Assembly: GCA_018660505.1 (NCBI GenBank)
Contig: JABJKE010000028.1
Location: forward strand, 45,067 to 109,066
Origin: Rhodobiaceae bacterium
GTDB lineage: Bacteria; Pseudomonadota; Alphaproteobacteria; RS24
DNA length: 64,000 bases
Direction of reading: 5' to 3'
Below are positions 31,241-40,318 of the stretch, in pieces. Position 1 is the stretch's first letter, and the number at the start of each line of letters is the position of its first letter. The notes under the pieces were generated by a model. That model was not told the origin of the DNA. It saw nothing but the letters and a program-made list of their open reading frames with translations, and did not search any database. The translations under genes were made by a program, and so were the position numbers.

Positions 31241-32511
31241 TCGGCTTTGGTAATGCGGACTTGCAAAATTCTGTTTTGCTGACGGCTCATAATGCGGAAG
31301 CGCGCGCCGTGAAATTCAAACACTTGGCCAATTTCTGGGATGACCCGCGCCTCATGGATAATCAGCCCCGCCACCGAGCTGGCCTCGCTATCGGGCAGGC
31401 TCCAGCCCATCTCGCGGTTTAAATCGCGTATCGATAGGGCGCCCGCCACTTCTAGCGTGCCATCGGGTTTGCGCCGCAACATTGTGTCGGGGCGGTCGTG
31501 CTCATCGTCGATGGAGCCGACGATTTCTTCGAGAATATCTTCCATGGTGACGATGCCCATAATGGCGCCATATTCATCGACCACTAGGGCGAAATGCGCT
31601 TTGCGGGTGCGAAAGGCGTTTAATTGTTCGCTCAAAGAAGTGGTTTCCGGCACAAACCAAGGCGCAATGGCAATATTGGCAATATCGATGCCCGCCGGGC
31701 CCACCGGATTGGTGGCCAGCGCCCGCAGCAAATCTTTGGCATGTAAGACGCCGATAATATTTTCTGGCTCGTCGCGCCAGAGCGGAATGCGCGTATAGGG
31801 GCTGGCCAGAACTTGCTTCACAATTTCGTCGCTCGGCAGGCTGACATCAATGGTTTCCATCGCGTTGCGGTGGATCATAATTTCTTCCACTTGCGTATCG
31901 ACCAGGTCGAGAATACCGCCCAGCATATCGCGGTCGCCTTTATGCACGGCGCCTTCTTGGTGGTGCAAATCAATGGCGCCGCGAATTTCGTCATGGGCCG
32001 GCACAAGGCTCAGGCTGGCACTTTTGGCCAGACCCGTGACCCGCAAAATCGTCCGCGAAATAAACGCCAAAGCAATGGTGATGGGAGCCAGAACAAACAG
32101 CAAAACCCGCAAAGGCCCAGAGGCGCGCAAGGCCGTCGCATCGGGGGCTAATATGGCATAGGTTTTGGGCAAGACTTCGGCGAAGATAACCACCAGAGCG
32201 GTCATCATTAACGTGGCATAGACCACGCCTGTCTCGCCAAACATTTCAAGAAATACGCGGGTTGCCAGAGCCGAGGCCAGAATATTCACCAGATTATTGC
32301 CGAGCAGAATGGCGCCCAACAGGCGTTCTTTTTGTTCCAGCAGAACAATCACCCAACTGGCCCGGCGTTTGCCTTCTTGCTGCAAATGCAACATCCGCGC
32401 CTTGCTGGTGGCCGTCAGCGCGGTTTCCGAGCCCGACAGAAAAGCCGAAAGCACCAGAAGAAAGAAAATCAGCCCAGCGGTCCAAATCAGTCCGGCGGAA
32501 AAACCATCCAT
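31237..32511 (-). CDS. CNNM/CorC-HlyC family membrane protein with CBS domains
   Basis: The 424-residue protein begins with a DUF21/CNNM membrane domain of about four helices (residues 1-190; FLSGSETALTATSKARML is the signature). Two CBS domains follow (from HRNAMETIDVSLPSDEIV and IVTMEDILEEIVGSIDDE), then a C-terminal CorC_HlyC domain. Family members are implicated in magnesium or cobalt efflux and binding of adenine nucleotides via CBS; they are not haemolysins. It is the last gene of the aroK-aroB-corC set: its start overlaps the aroB stop by one base. Magnesium efflux (CorC/MpfA type) is the most likely role. Confidence 0.88.
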   Translation of the reverse strand: MDGFSAGLIWTAGLIFFLLVLSAFLSGSETALTATSKARMLHLQQEGKRRASWVIVLLEQKERLLGAILLGNNLVNILASALATRVFLEMFGETGVVYATLMMTALVVIFAEVLPKTYAILAPDATALRASGPLRVLLFVLAPITIALAFISRTILRVTGLAKSASLSLVPAHDEIRGAIDLHHQEGAVHKGDRDMLGGILDLVDTQVEEIMIHRNAMETIDVSLPSDEIVKQVLASPYTRIPLWRDEPENIIGVLHAKDLLRALATNPVGPAGIDIANIAIAPWFVPETTSLSEQLNAFRTRKAHFALVVDEYGAIMGIVTMEDILEEIVGSIDDEHDRPDTMLRRKPDGTLEVAGALSIRDLNREMGWSLPDSEASSVAGLIIHEARVIPEIGQVFEFHGARFRIMSRQQNRILQVRITKAD

Positions 32512-33671
32512 TAGGCGCGCGCTCCTTGCGCTATTAAAAACGGCAATAAGGCCTCGGGCGTTACATCCTCAGCGATATAAGTATCGCCCAGGCCCCGCGC
32601 CAAGATGAACCGCATTTTACCCGCTTTGACTTTTTTGTCTTGTCCCATGGCTTCGATGAGGGCTTGCGCGTCAAACGCCCCATTGCCGACTTGCGCCATG
32701 CTGGCGGGCAGGCCGCAGGCGGCTAAATGCGCCTGTAAACGGGTCGCGTCTTGCGGGTCACACTCGCCGCGATGGGCGGAGAAAGCAAAAGCCAAAACCA
32801 TGCCATAGGCCACGGCTTCGCCGTGCAGCAAAGCCTCGCCATAGCCGGTTAATTTTTCAAATGCATGGCCGAACGTATGGCCGAGGTTCAGCAAAGCGCG
32901 CTCGCCCGCTTCGCGTTCATCGCGCGCCACAATGGCCGCTTTGGCGCGGCAGCTTTGTGCCACCGCATGGGCCACGCTTTTTGTGTCGAGCGCCATTACT
33001 TTCTGGCCATTGGTTTCCAGCCAGTCGAAAAACGCTCTATCGCCGAGGGCGCCATATTTTACAATTTCGGCATAGCCCGCGCGCAGCTCGCGCGGCGGCA
33101 GCGTTTTCAGCACATCCATATCGGCCAGCACGAAATCAGGCTGATGAAAGGCGCCGATGAGGTTTTTGCCCAGCGAAGCATTGACCGCCGTTTTGCCCCC
33201 AATGGAGCTATCGACTTGGGCCAAAAGCGTGGTGGGAATTTGAAGGAACCGCGTGCCACGACGCAAAATAGCGGCGGCAAATCCGGTCAAATCGCCGATG
33301 ACGCCGCCGCCAAGGGCGATGATGCAATCCTCGCGCTCGATTTTTTGTTCCAGCAACCAGTCACAAATTTTTTCGAGCTGCGCAAAGTTTTTCGACGCCT
33401 CGCCGGCCGGCACCAACAGGCTGGCGTGCTCTATGCCTGCGCCGTCGAGTGCTGTTTGCAGGGTTTTTAAATGGGTTTCACCGACGTTTGTGTCGGTGAT
33501 AATCACGGTTTTGGGACGCGGCAAAAGCGGGGCGATATAATGGCCCGCTTGCGCCAATAAATCGGCGCCAATGACGATGTCATAGCTGCGGGTTCCAAGC
33601 GCCACGCGCACGATTTCACTGGCTGGGGAGCCAGCGGGTTGGGCCGGTGACGTGTTGATTGTCTGTGTCAT
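32511..33671 (-). CDS. aroB: 3-dehydroquinate synthase
   Basis: AroB converts DAHP to 3-dehydroquinate, the second step of the shikimate pathway, using NAD and a divalent metal. The 386 residues contain ALGGGVIGDLTGFAAA (NAD-binding glycine loop) and PTTLLAQVDSSIGGKTAVN. The metal ligands are in GYAEIVKYG, NLGHTFGHAFE and LHGEAVAYGM. It follows aroK by 42 nt and overlaps the corC-like gene by one base, so the three are co-transcribed. The length is slightly above the usual 360 owing to an N-terminal extension of about 20 residues (NTSPAQPAGSP). Confidence 0.96.
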   Translation of the reverse strand: MTQTINTSPAQPAGSPASEIVRVALGTRSYDIVIGADLLAQAGHYIAPLLPRPKTVIITDTNVGETHLKTLQTALDGAGIEHASLLVPAGEASKNFAQLEKICDWLLEQKIEREDCIIALGGGVIGDLTGFAAAILRRGTRFLQIPTTLLAQVDSSIGGKTAVNASLGKNLIGAFHQPDFVLADMDVLKTLPPRELRAGYAEIVKYGALGDRAFFDWLETNGQKVMALDTKSVAHAVAQSCRAKAAIVARDEREAGERALLNLGHTFGHAFEKLTGYGEALLHGEAVAYGMVLAFAFSAHRGECDPQDATRLQAHLAACGLPASMAQVGNGAFDAQALIEAMGQDKKVKAGKMRFILARGLGDTYIAEDVTPEALLPFLIAQGARA

Positions 33672-33713
33672 GATTTTGGCTTTAGAGAAAGCAAGGGCAT
33701 TTGTCCAGCATCC

Positions 33714-34271
33714 TCACGCTTTTTCCGAGGGGGTGAGACGGGTTTCGAGCGCCTTTATCAGCCGCGCAACCGCGTCTTCATGGGTGCCGCCGCCGACATC
33801 GACTTTCAAATCGGCTTCGGCGTAGAAGGTTTGGCGCGCGTCTAACAGCTCGCTCAATTTGGCGCGCACATCTTGCCCGACCAGCAGCGGGCGTTTGCCG
33901 GGTTTCTTTTGCACGCGGCGCACCAATTCATCGAGCGGCACATCGAGCCAGATGGAATGGGCTTGGGCGAGAATTTGCGCCCGCGTCGTATCGTTGGCAA
34001 AAGCCCCGCCGCCGAGCGCCAAGACTTGCGGCCCCTCGGTTAACAGGCGTTGAATGACCCGGCGTTCGCCATCGCGAAAGGCCGCCTCGCCATGTTTTTC
34101 GAAAATCTCGGGGATGCTCATTTGCGCGGCTTTTTCAATCTCGGCGTCGGCATCGCGAAAAGCCAGCCCCAGGGCCTCACCAAGCCTTAGGCCCAAGCTC
34201 GATTTGCCAGCTCCCATCATGCCCAGCAGCACAATCGGTTTTTCAACTTGGATCAGGGCCCCATCGGCCAT
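33714..34271 (-). CDS. aroK: Shikimate kinase
   Basis: The protein of about 185 residues phosphorylates shikimate at the 3-hydroxyl. It has the P-loop IVLLGMMGAGKSSLGLRLG, the shikimate-binding FRDADAEIEKAAQMSIPEIF, EAAFRDGERRVI, LALGGGAFAN and the lid arginine region VQKKPGKRPLL. These are diagnostic for AroK. The track start at 34328 adds 19 unlikely residues; the ATG at 34271 has GGAGAC a few bases upstream. It heads the aroK-aroB-corC set, an order common in alphaproteobacteria. Confidence 0.95.
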   Translation of the reverse strand: MADGALIQVEKPIVLLGMMGAGKSSLGLRLGEALGLAFRDADAEIEKAAQMSIPEIFEKHGEAAFRDGERRVIQRLLTEGPQVLALGGGAFANDTTRAQILAQAHSIWLDVPLDELVRRVQKKPGKRPLLVGQDVRAKLSELLDARQTFYAEADLKVDVGGGTHEDAVARLIKALETRLTPSEKA

Positions 34272-34421
34272 GCAGGTCTCCATCGAAACGGGTCTGAGAT
34301 TAGACGCGCTAAGGTAGAGTAAGCGCATTCACCAAAGGCGTCTAGAGTTTCGCGAAAATCTGCCCCGATTGTGCCTTATTGCTGATATAGTCCTCAAGAA
34401 TCGAAACGAAGGAGTCGCCGC

Positions 34422-34559
34422 ATGGCATCGAAACAAACTGCTATTATTATATTGAGCTTAGCCGTGTTGGTGGGTGGCGTGTTGTTTTTGTCGCGGGCGG
34501 TAGAGCCGCCGCGCGAAACCGCCGTGGATGTGCTCGAGAATGAACGGTTTAATCAGTAG
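34422..34559 (+). CDS. Small single-pass membrane protein, 45 residues
   Basis: This ORF is below the size limit of the track. The 45-residue product has one hydrophobic segment (AIIILSLAVLVGGVLFL, residues about 7-23) followed by a charged C-terminus ending NERFNQ. The ATG follows a good ribosome-binding site (GAAGGAG), and its stop lies 24 nt upstream of the large acidic repeat protein gene, so the two are probably co-transcribed. It has normal codon use for the region, and the region would otherwise be an unusually long leader. I do not recognise the family. The strength of the binding site is the main argument that it is real. Confidence 0.6.
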   Translation: MASKQTAIIILSLAVLVGGVLFLSRAVEPPRETAVDVLENERFNQ

Positions 34560-34582
34560 AGTATCAGGATAATTTAGGTCGC

Positions 34583-37066
34583 ATGGCTTTGGGGAAATTA
34601 GTTCAAGCCGGTTTATTGACCGGGCTTTTGGTTTCGGGTGCCGCGCACGCGCAAAATGCTTTGCGCGCGCCGCTGAATATTGTGCCGCCGATTATGCAAT
34701 CGGCCATTGGCACGCCAGAGCTTGACGACCGCAAAAGTGAAAAATTAGCCCCGCGCACACGCGCGCGCCAAATGAAGCGCGCGGTTCGGGCCGTGGCTGC
34801 CGCACCGGGCTCGGCGTCAGGCATTGTTCAAGTCGGCCAATTGGGCACCCTGCAAGATGCGCCAGTGGGGCTTGAAGTCGGCTTTGGGAAAACCGGTCAG
34901 CAAGACCTATGGCACGGCGCGCGATTGGCTTTCATTGCCGACCAAATGGCGCGTTTGCCGACCCGGTTTACCACCTCGGTTTTGCGCGACACGGAATTGA
35001 CCTTGCACCGCAGCACGGCCGCCGCGCCGATTGGCACGGTCGATGGCATTAGCTGGTTTGGCGCCCGGTTAAATCGGTTTTTGGCACTTGGAGACACGCA
35101 AGCCGTTTTGACCTTAGAGGCGCTGACAGGGGCGGCCGCCAGTGATGCTTATGCGGCACGCGCCAGTGTTTTGGCGCATTTGGGAGATGGCAACCCCGAG
35201 GCGGCATGCGAGGTGACACGTCCGCAACGCGCCACTTTGGGACGCCGCGATACGATACGGTTTTTCTTGCAGCTCGGCATTTATTGCCAATTGCGCGAGA
35301 AAGAATTTGAAAAAGTCAGCCTGACCATGGACCTCAATCAGAAAACAATGGGCAGTGATAAATTATTCCGCGATATGGCTTTTCTTATGGCGGCGCAAGA
35401 GCCTTTGACCTTTGGCACCAGCGAGCAAGCGGCGGCGGCCAAACAGGCCAAACAAGAACCACCCTTGGTGTTGCCAAGCGAGCTGACCCCGCTGCAAATC
35501 GCTTTGCTGCAATTGGCTGGCCAGCCGTTGCCCGAGGCTTTGGCGTCGGTGCCGCTTTATTATGCGCGGGCTTTGGCTAGTGATTATAGCCAATTGGCAA
35601 GACTGCAATTATCGGTGGCCCATGCGGCGGTGCTGGGCGGACATTTACCCGCCGAACAATTCTCGCAAATTGCGCAATTGGCCGACCTCAGTCCTTTTCC
35701 CGCTTTGACGCCCGAGGAAGACACGGCAGAACCAGAGCTGGAGCCAGAGCTGGAGCCAGAGTTAGACACAGAGTTGGAAACCGAGGGAGAGGAAACGGTA
35801 GAGGCAATCGTGGCGCCCGCGCCAGATGCGGTTTATTTGGCGCAAGTCTTGCTGAAAATAGATGCCACGCCGACGCCAAACCAAGCGCAAACCCTAGCCG
35901 ATGCTTTGCGCCATGCGGCCAGCCGAGGCCTATGGCGCGACTTGGTCTTATTGCTGGATGACCGATTGCGCGATCTCTCGATACCGTTGAACGACGCAGA
36001 AGAAGCGGAGAGCGATGTGTTTCCAAGCGCGCTCGATTTGCCGCCCCAGCTATTGCCCGAAGAGCCATTACCGGAACAGGCATTAGCTGAAGAGGTGTTG
36101 CTCGAAGAGGTGTCGCCCGAAGAACTATTGCCAGACGAGCCAGTCGACGCGGCGCCGCAATTCGTGACCGATGAGGATATCGCCGTTTTATTGCCAGCTT
36201 TGCGCTATGTCGGACTGTTTGCGAAAGCTGAGCAATTGGCTGGAGAGCAAGTCAATGGCGCGCTGGTGCAGCGTTTGCTGTCTTTTCAACGCCCGCCCGC
36301 CGCCGCCATAACAGCCGTTGCCACAAACTCGCAAGCGGCCCCCCAAGAAGCGCCCGAAGATTTGGCGGAGACCGAAGCGCTTTTGGCCGAGCCATTGAGT
36401 TTTGCGGAAGCCGTGCCAAATGCGTCGGCTGAAGAGGCCTCGGTGGCGCAATTGCTGGCCGCTATGCAGCCTTTGGATATGCCGCTTCAAACGCAACTGC
36501 CAGAGCTAGCCCCACAGCTAGCCCCAGAGCCAGCCCCTGAGTTAGACTCTGAGTTAGACTCTGAGTTTGCTCCAGAGCCGCGCTTGCCACCGGTTGTCGA
36601 TTGGGCCGCCTTAGAACTGCAATTGGCCACGGCGGCGCCGCCTTTGCGCGCGTTTTTGCAGCGCGAGCTGGCGATTTATCACGGCCTCGGCGCCGAGCTG
36701 CCACCAGTTTTGCTGGCGGTCTTGGCTTTGCCAGAGCTGGACAGCGAACAAATACGCTTGAAAAAACTGGCCGATAATAATTGGGTTGGTGATTTCCTGC
36801 TCGCCGTCATGGCGCGTTATGCAGAGGTTCGGCCGAATGATATGCGCGCGAACGAGCTGGTTCTCTTGTTGCAAAGCTTGCGCCATATCGGCCTTGATGG
36901 CGTGGCTGAGGATTTGGCCAGCGAGCTATGGACGCATGCGGCGGCGCGCCTCAGCGTCTCGGCCCCCAATGCCTTTAGCCATGCGACGCCGCGTCCGGTG
37001 CTCTTTACCCCCGAAGAAGAAAGCCCGTTCTTCGTGGCGCCCGAAGAAAGCGCCCCGAATGGATAG
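34583..37066 (+). CDS. Large secreted acidic, repeat-containing protein of unknown function
   Basis: The 827-residue protein has a plausible signal peptide (LVQAGLLTGLLVSGAAHAQ). Much of it is helical and alanine/leucine-rich, with pairs of helices that could be TPR- or Sel1-like (YFLQLGIYCQLREKEFEKVSL; ALRYVGLFAKAEQLAGEQV). Three linkers are low-complexity and acidic: EPELEPELEPELDTELE near residue 385, a region rich in LPEEPLPEQ and EEVSPEEL near 495-515, and APQLAPEPAPELDSELDSE near 645-655. These are encoded by short DNA repeats. Similar proteins upstream of xerD in alphaproteobacteria are annotated as hypothetical. The ORF overlaps xerD by 8 nt. A periplasmic scaffold or envelope role is a guess. 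Confidence 0.75.
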   Translation: MALGKLVQAGLLTGLLVSGAAHAQNALRAPLNIVPPIMQSAIGTPELDDRKSEKLAPRTRARQMKRAVRAVAAAPGSASGIVQVGQLGTLQDAPVGLEVGFGKTGQQDLWHGARLAFIADQMARLPTRFTTSVLRDTELTLHRSTAAAPIGTVDGISWFGARLNRFLALGDTQAVLTLEALTGAAASDAYAARASVLAHLGDGNPEAACEVTRPQRATLGRRDTIRFFLQLGIYCQLREKEFEKVSLTMDLNQKTMGSDKLFRDMAFLMAAQEPLTFGTSEQAAAAKQAKQEPPLVLPSELTPLQIALLQLAGQPLPEALASVPLYYARALASDYSQLARLQLSVAHAAVLGGHLPAEQFSQIAQLADLSPFPALTPEEDTAEPELEPELEPELDTELETEGEETVEAIVAPAPDAVYLAQVLLKIDATPTPNQAQTLADALRHAASRGLWRDLVLLLDDRLRDLSIPLNDAEEAESDVFPSALDLPPQLLPEEPLPEQALAEEVLLEEVSPEELLPDEPVDAAPQFVTDEDIAVLLPALRYVGLFAKAEQLAGEQVNGALVQRLLSFQRPPAAAITAVATNSQAAPQEAPEDLAETEALLAEPLSFAEAVPNASAEEASVAQLLAAMQPLDMPLQTQLPELAPQLAPEPAPELDSELDSEFAPEPRLPPVVDWAALELQLATAAPPLRAFLQRELAIYHGLGAELPPVLLAVLALPELDSEQIRLKKLADNNWVGDFLLAVMARYAEVRPNDMRANELVLLLQSLRHIGLDGVAEDLASELWTHAAARLSVSAPNAFSHATPRPVLFTPEEESPFFVAPEESAPNG
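35726..35786. repeat. Tandem 12-bp repeats coding for EPEL units
   Basis: GAGCCAGAGCTG-type units repeat about five times with drift (CCAGAGCTG, CCAGAGTTA, CAGAGTTG), encoding EPELEPELEPELDTELE within the large acidic protein. Such arrays are prone to slippage, so copy number may vary between strains. Confidence 0.85.
36500..36567. repeat. Second tandem repeat block coding for APQLAPEPAPELDSELDSE
   Basis: Repeats of AGCCCCAGAG- and GTTAGACTCTGA-type units occur in the 3' half of the same gene. The last unit is perfectly duplicated (GAGTTAGACTCT twice). Confidence 0.85.
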
Positions 37067-37991
37067 GGCCATTGCCCTGTTTCTCGATATGATGAGCGCC
37101 GAGCGCGGCGCCAGTCCGCATACGCGCGCCGCCTATGGGCGCGATTTAAATAATCTGGCGGGGTTTTTAAACCGCCGCAAAATTGATTTGCAACAAGCCA
37201 GCGAAGCAGATTTAAGCGATTATATGAGCTGGCTGAACCAGCAAGGCATGGCGGCCTCTACCGTGGCGCGGCATTTGTCGAGCTTGCGCCATTTTTATAA
37301 ATTCCTCCTGCTGGAAGAAAGCCGTGCCGATAATCCGACCGAAGCCTTAAAGCGCCCGCAAACCCAAAGGCCTTTGCCGAAACTATTATCCTTGGCGGAA
37401 ACCGAAGCGCTGATTCACGCGGCGCAATCTTTGCCGCAGGAAAGCCAAGCGGAAAAGGCCAAACGCGCGCGCGCCATTTGTCTTATCGAAGTTTTATATG
37501 CCACGGGCTTGCGGGTCAGCGAATTGGTCAGCCTGCCACGCGCCGCCATGGATGGGCCTTTGTTGATTGTGCGCGGCAAAGGCGGGCGCGATCGCTTGGT
37601 GCCTTTGTCCGAGCCCGCTCGCGTGGCAATCGCGGATTGGCAGGCGCAGCAAAGCGCGCGGGAAAAAGCCTCGACCTATTTATTTCCTGCGGGCGGCAAA
37701 GCAGGGCATTTGACGCGCCAAAGGTTTAGCCAAATTTTAGACGATTTGGCCAGACGCGCCGGGCTGGATGGAAAGCGCGTCAGCCCGCATGTCTTGCGCC
37801 ATGCATTTGCCACCCATTTGGTGGAGCGCGGCGCTGATTTGCGCGCTGTGCAACAAATGCTCGGCCATGCTGATATTTCGACGACGCAGATTTACGCCCA
37901 TGTTTTGGATGAGCGCAAAAAGCAACTTGTGGCCAAAGGGCATCCTTTGGCCAAAATCGAGAGCTTGCCAAACACCTTGGAAACAGAATAA
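37059..37991 (+). CDS. xerD: Tyrosine recombinase XerD
   Basis: XerD, with XerC, resolves chromosome dimers at the dif site near the terminus. The 310-residue protein has the N-terminal SAM-like core-binding domain (ASPHTRAAYGRDLNNLAGFL) and the catalytic domain with the RKHRHY set: TGLRVSELVSL (arginine), IVRGKGGRDRLVPL (lysine), SPHVLRHAFATHL (histidine and arginine), LGHADISTTQIYAHV (histidine and tyrosine nucleophile). The track start at 36786 lies inside the preceding gene; the ATG at 37059 starts the protein correctly and overlaps the previous gene by 8 nt. XerC is an alternative, but the position next to accA is typical of xerD. Confidence 0.93.
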   Translation: MDRAIALFLDMMSAERGASPHTRAAYGRDLNNLAGFLNRRKIDLQQASEADLSDYMSWLNQQGMAASTVARHLSSLRHFYKFLLLEESRADNPTEALKRPQTQRPLPKLLSLAETEALIHAAQSLPQESQAEKAKRARAICLIEVLYATGLRVSELVSLPRAAMDGPLLIVRGKGGRDRLVPLSEPARVAIADWQAQQSAREKASTYLFPAGGKAGHLTRQRFSQILDDLARRAGLDGKRVSPHVLRHAFATHLVERGADLRAVQQMLGHADISTTQIYAHVLDERKKQLVAKGHPLAKIESLPNTLETE

Positions 37992-38015
37992 TTTATCTCT
38001 CAAAGGGGATACCCA

Positions 38016-38987
38016 ATGGCCCATAGCTATCTAGAGTTTGAAAAACCCATCGCCGCCCTCGAAGGGCAAATTCGCGAATTGCGCGATGTCGACCGCGGCA
38101 GCGGAAACGACGACGGCATTGATTTGGTGGCCGAGATAAATCGTCTCGAGGGCAAAGTGCATGAGCAGATTGTCAAACTCTATAAAGACCTCGACCCCTG
38201 GCAAAAAACCCAAGTGGCGCGCCATCCCGCTCGTCCGCATTGCAAAGATTATATTGGCGATTTGGTCGAAGATTTCGTGCCACTGGCGGGCGATCGATTA
38301 TATTCGGAAGACCATGCGGTCATTGCCGGATTGGGCCGTTGGCAAGGCCAGCGCGTGGCCATATTGGGCCATGAAAAAGGCTCGACCACAGAGGCGCGCC
38401 TGAAACATAATTTTGGCATGGCCCGCCCCGAAGGCTACCGCAAAGCCATTCGGGTGATGGATTTGGCCGAGCGCTTTGACCTGCCCGTTGTCACGCTTGT
38501 CGACACGGCGGGCGCTTACCCCGGCATTGGCGCCGAGGAGCGCGGCCAGTCGGAAGCCATCGCGCGGTGCACCGATAAATGCCTGCAATTGGGCGTGCCC
38601 TTTGTGTCGCTGATTATTGGCGAAGGCGGTTCGGGCGGGGCTTTGGCTCTGGCCACGGGCAATCGGATTTTAATGCTCGAGCATTCGATTTATACGGTCG
38701 CCTCGCCAGAAGCCTGTGCGTCGATTTTATGGCGTTCTTCGGCGCAAGCCAATTTGGCCGCCGACGCCTTGAAAGTGACGGCGCAAAATTTGCAGCAGCT
38801 GGGCGTTATCGATCGTATTTTGCCCGAGCCAGTGGGCGGGGCGCATCGTGACCGCAAGCAGACCATCCGCGATGTGGGCATGGCCGTGTCGGAAGAATTG
38901 GCGCAAATGGCGGGTCAATCGCCCAAGCAATTGCGCGACGCGCGGCGGCAAAAATTCCTCGACATGGGTCGCACCGGCATTATCTAG
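38016..38987 (+). CDS. accA: Acetyl-CoA carboxylase carboxyltransferase alpha subunit
   Basis: AccA forms, with AccD, the carboxyltransferase that moves the carboxyl group from biotin to acetyl-CoA to make malonyl-CoA. The 323 residues start with YLEFEKPIAALEGQI and contain VARHPARPHCKDYI, MARPEGYRKAIRVMDLAERF, TLVDTAGAYPGIGAEERGQSEAIA and IGEGGSGGALALATGNRILMLEHS, all diagnostic. The start follows AAAGGGG. The gene lies 24 nt after xerD. Its stop TAG overlaps the stop of the convergent epoxide hydrolase in the palindrome CTAG, leaving no intergenic terminator. Confidence 0.97.
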   Translation: MAHSYLEFEKPIAALEGQIRELRDVDRGSGNDDGIDLVAEINRLEGKVHEQIVKLYKDLDPWQKTQVARHPARPHCKDYIGDLVEDFVPLAGDRLYSEDHAVIAGLGRWQGQRVAILGHEKGSTTEARLKHNFGMARPEGYRKAIRVMDLAERFDLPVVTLVDTAGAYPGIGAEERGQSEAIARCTDKCLQLGVPFVSLIIGEGGSGGALALATGNRILMLEHSIYTVASPEACASILWRSSAQANLAADALKVTAQNLQQLGVIDRILPEPVGGAHRDRKQTIRDVGMAVSEELAQMAGQSPKQLRDARRQKFLDMGRTGII

Positions 38988-40153
38988 AGTTTTTTCAAAA
39001 AGCTTTGCACTTCGGTGGCAAAGGTTGCGCTGTCTTCCATGGCCGCGAAATGTCCAATCTCGTCAAAGCTTGTCCAATGGACGATGTTATAGCTGTTTTC
39101 CATCAAGGAGCGCGGCGGGAAAGTAATATAGGGTTCGGCAAATTGGCCGATGCCGCATGGCACTTCGATTTTCTGGCCAGGCGCGATATGCGGCATTTCT
39201 TCGAAATACCCCCGATAGAACCAAATGGACGTCGCGAAACTATCGGTCATCAGATAAATCATAATGTTCGAGAGCAATTGATGCTTTGTATAGCGCTTGC
39301 TTATATCGCGGCCTGTGGGGGTGAAAATATCGCTCCAGCCGTGAAATTTTTCCACCAGCCAAGCGGCGACTCCAAGCGGGCTATCGGCCATGGCCAAGGC
39401 CAAAGATTGCGGTTTGGTGGCTTGTAATTGCAAATAGGCGCCCTCGGCCTGCATGGTGGCGGCGAAGCCTTCGGCCCATTTTTGCTCTTCGGGCGTGCTG
39501 GGCGCCTGGGCGCTTTGCAGGCCATACATATTGATGTGAATGGCGCTACAACCGCCGCCTTGGTTGGTGCCATGGTGGAGCCCCAAAAGCGCGGTGACGA
39601 CGGAGCCCCAATCGCCGCCCTGAGCGACATAGGTTTCATACCCCAAAACCTCGACCATTAATTTATTCCATAGGGCGGCCGTGGTGACTTGGCCAATGGG
39701 GCGTTTGGGGGCGTCGGAAAATCCGTAGCCCGGCAGGCTGGGGCAGATGACGGTGACGCCGTCTTGCGCGTCGCCGCCATAATTTTCAGGATGCGCCAAA
39801 CGGTCGATAACATCGATAAATTCATAAATAGAGCCGGGCCAGCCATGCGTCATCAACAGCGCTTTGGGATTATCGCCAGAGCCGACCTCATGGATGAAGT
39901 GAATGTTGAGCCCGTCCACTTCGGCGGTGAAATGTGAAAAGCGGTTCAGCTCATTCAGCGTGTCTTGCCAGCTATAGTCGTTCAGCCAATAGGTGCAAAG
40001 CGCGCGCATATAATCGACATCGCTGCCATAAGCCCAAATGTCTTCGTCTGCGCCTATTTCCATTTGCGGTGGAAAAACCGCCTGCTCAATGCGTTGGCGA
40101 ATAAACGCCAAACGGTTTTCATCCGATGGCAGGGTAAAGGGTTGAACGCTCAT
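38984..40153 (-). CDS. Epoxide hydrolase (EHN-type alpha/beta hydrolase)
   Basis: The protein of about 389 residues has the epoxide-hydrolase N-terminal (EHN) domain, with FTAEVDGLNIHFIHE and YWLNDYSWQDTLNELNRFSHF, and an alpha/beta hydrolase core. The oxyanion motif is THGWPGSIYEFI, the nucleophilic aspartate is in QGGDWGSVVTALL, and the catalytic histidine is likely in DEIGHFAAMED near the C-terminus. Lid tyrosines are in GYGFSDAPKRP and MPHIAP. These enzymes open epoxides to diols. I use the ATG at 40153, which follows GGAGAG. No related catabolic genes are adjacent. The exact substrate, aromatic or terpene epoxide or juvenile-hormone-like, is unknown. Confidence 0.85.
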   Translation of the reverse strand: MSVQPFTLPSDENRLAFIRQRIEQAVFPPQMEIGADEDIWAYGSDVDYMRALCTYWLNDYSWQDTLNELNRFSHFTAEVDGLNIHFIHEVGSGDNPKALLMTHGWPGSIYEFIDVIDRLAHPENYGGDAQDGVTVICPSLPGYGFSDAPKRPIGQVTTAALWNKLMVEVLGYETYVAQGGDWGSVVTALLGLHHGTNQGGGCSAIHINMYGLQSAQAPSTPEEQKWAEGFAATMQAEGAYLQLQATKPQSLALAMADSPLGVAAWLVEKFHGWSDIFTPTGRDISKRYTKHQLLSNIMIYLMTDSFATSIWFYRGYFEEMPHIAPGQKIEVPCGIGQFAEPYITFPPRSLMENSYNIVHWTSFDEIGHFAAMEDSATFATEVQSFLKKL

Positions 40154-40318
40154 AGGGCTCTCCATCACGAGGGGGGTATCAGGCCCTCTAGTGAAAATCA
40201 GTGGCTGGCAAAAGGCAAGCCTAATTGGCGCTATCGCTTGCAATCGCGCGTGCCTTTTTTATGATTTCTCGCCCAATTTCGGTTAATCTTCTCTCTAATA
40301 AAAATAAGGAAAACCAGA

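Noticed and set aside
37059-37991. Phage or integron integrase
   Set aside because: The tyrosine recombinase matches XerD in length and context next to accA, with no phage genes or att sites.
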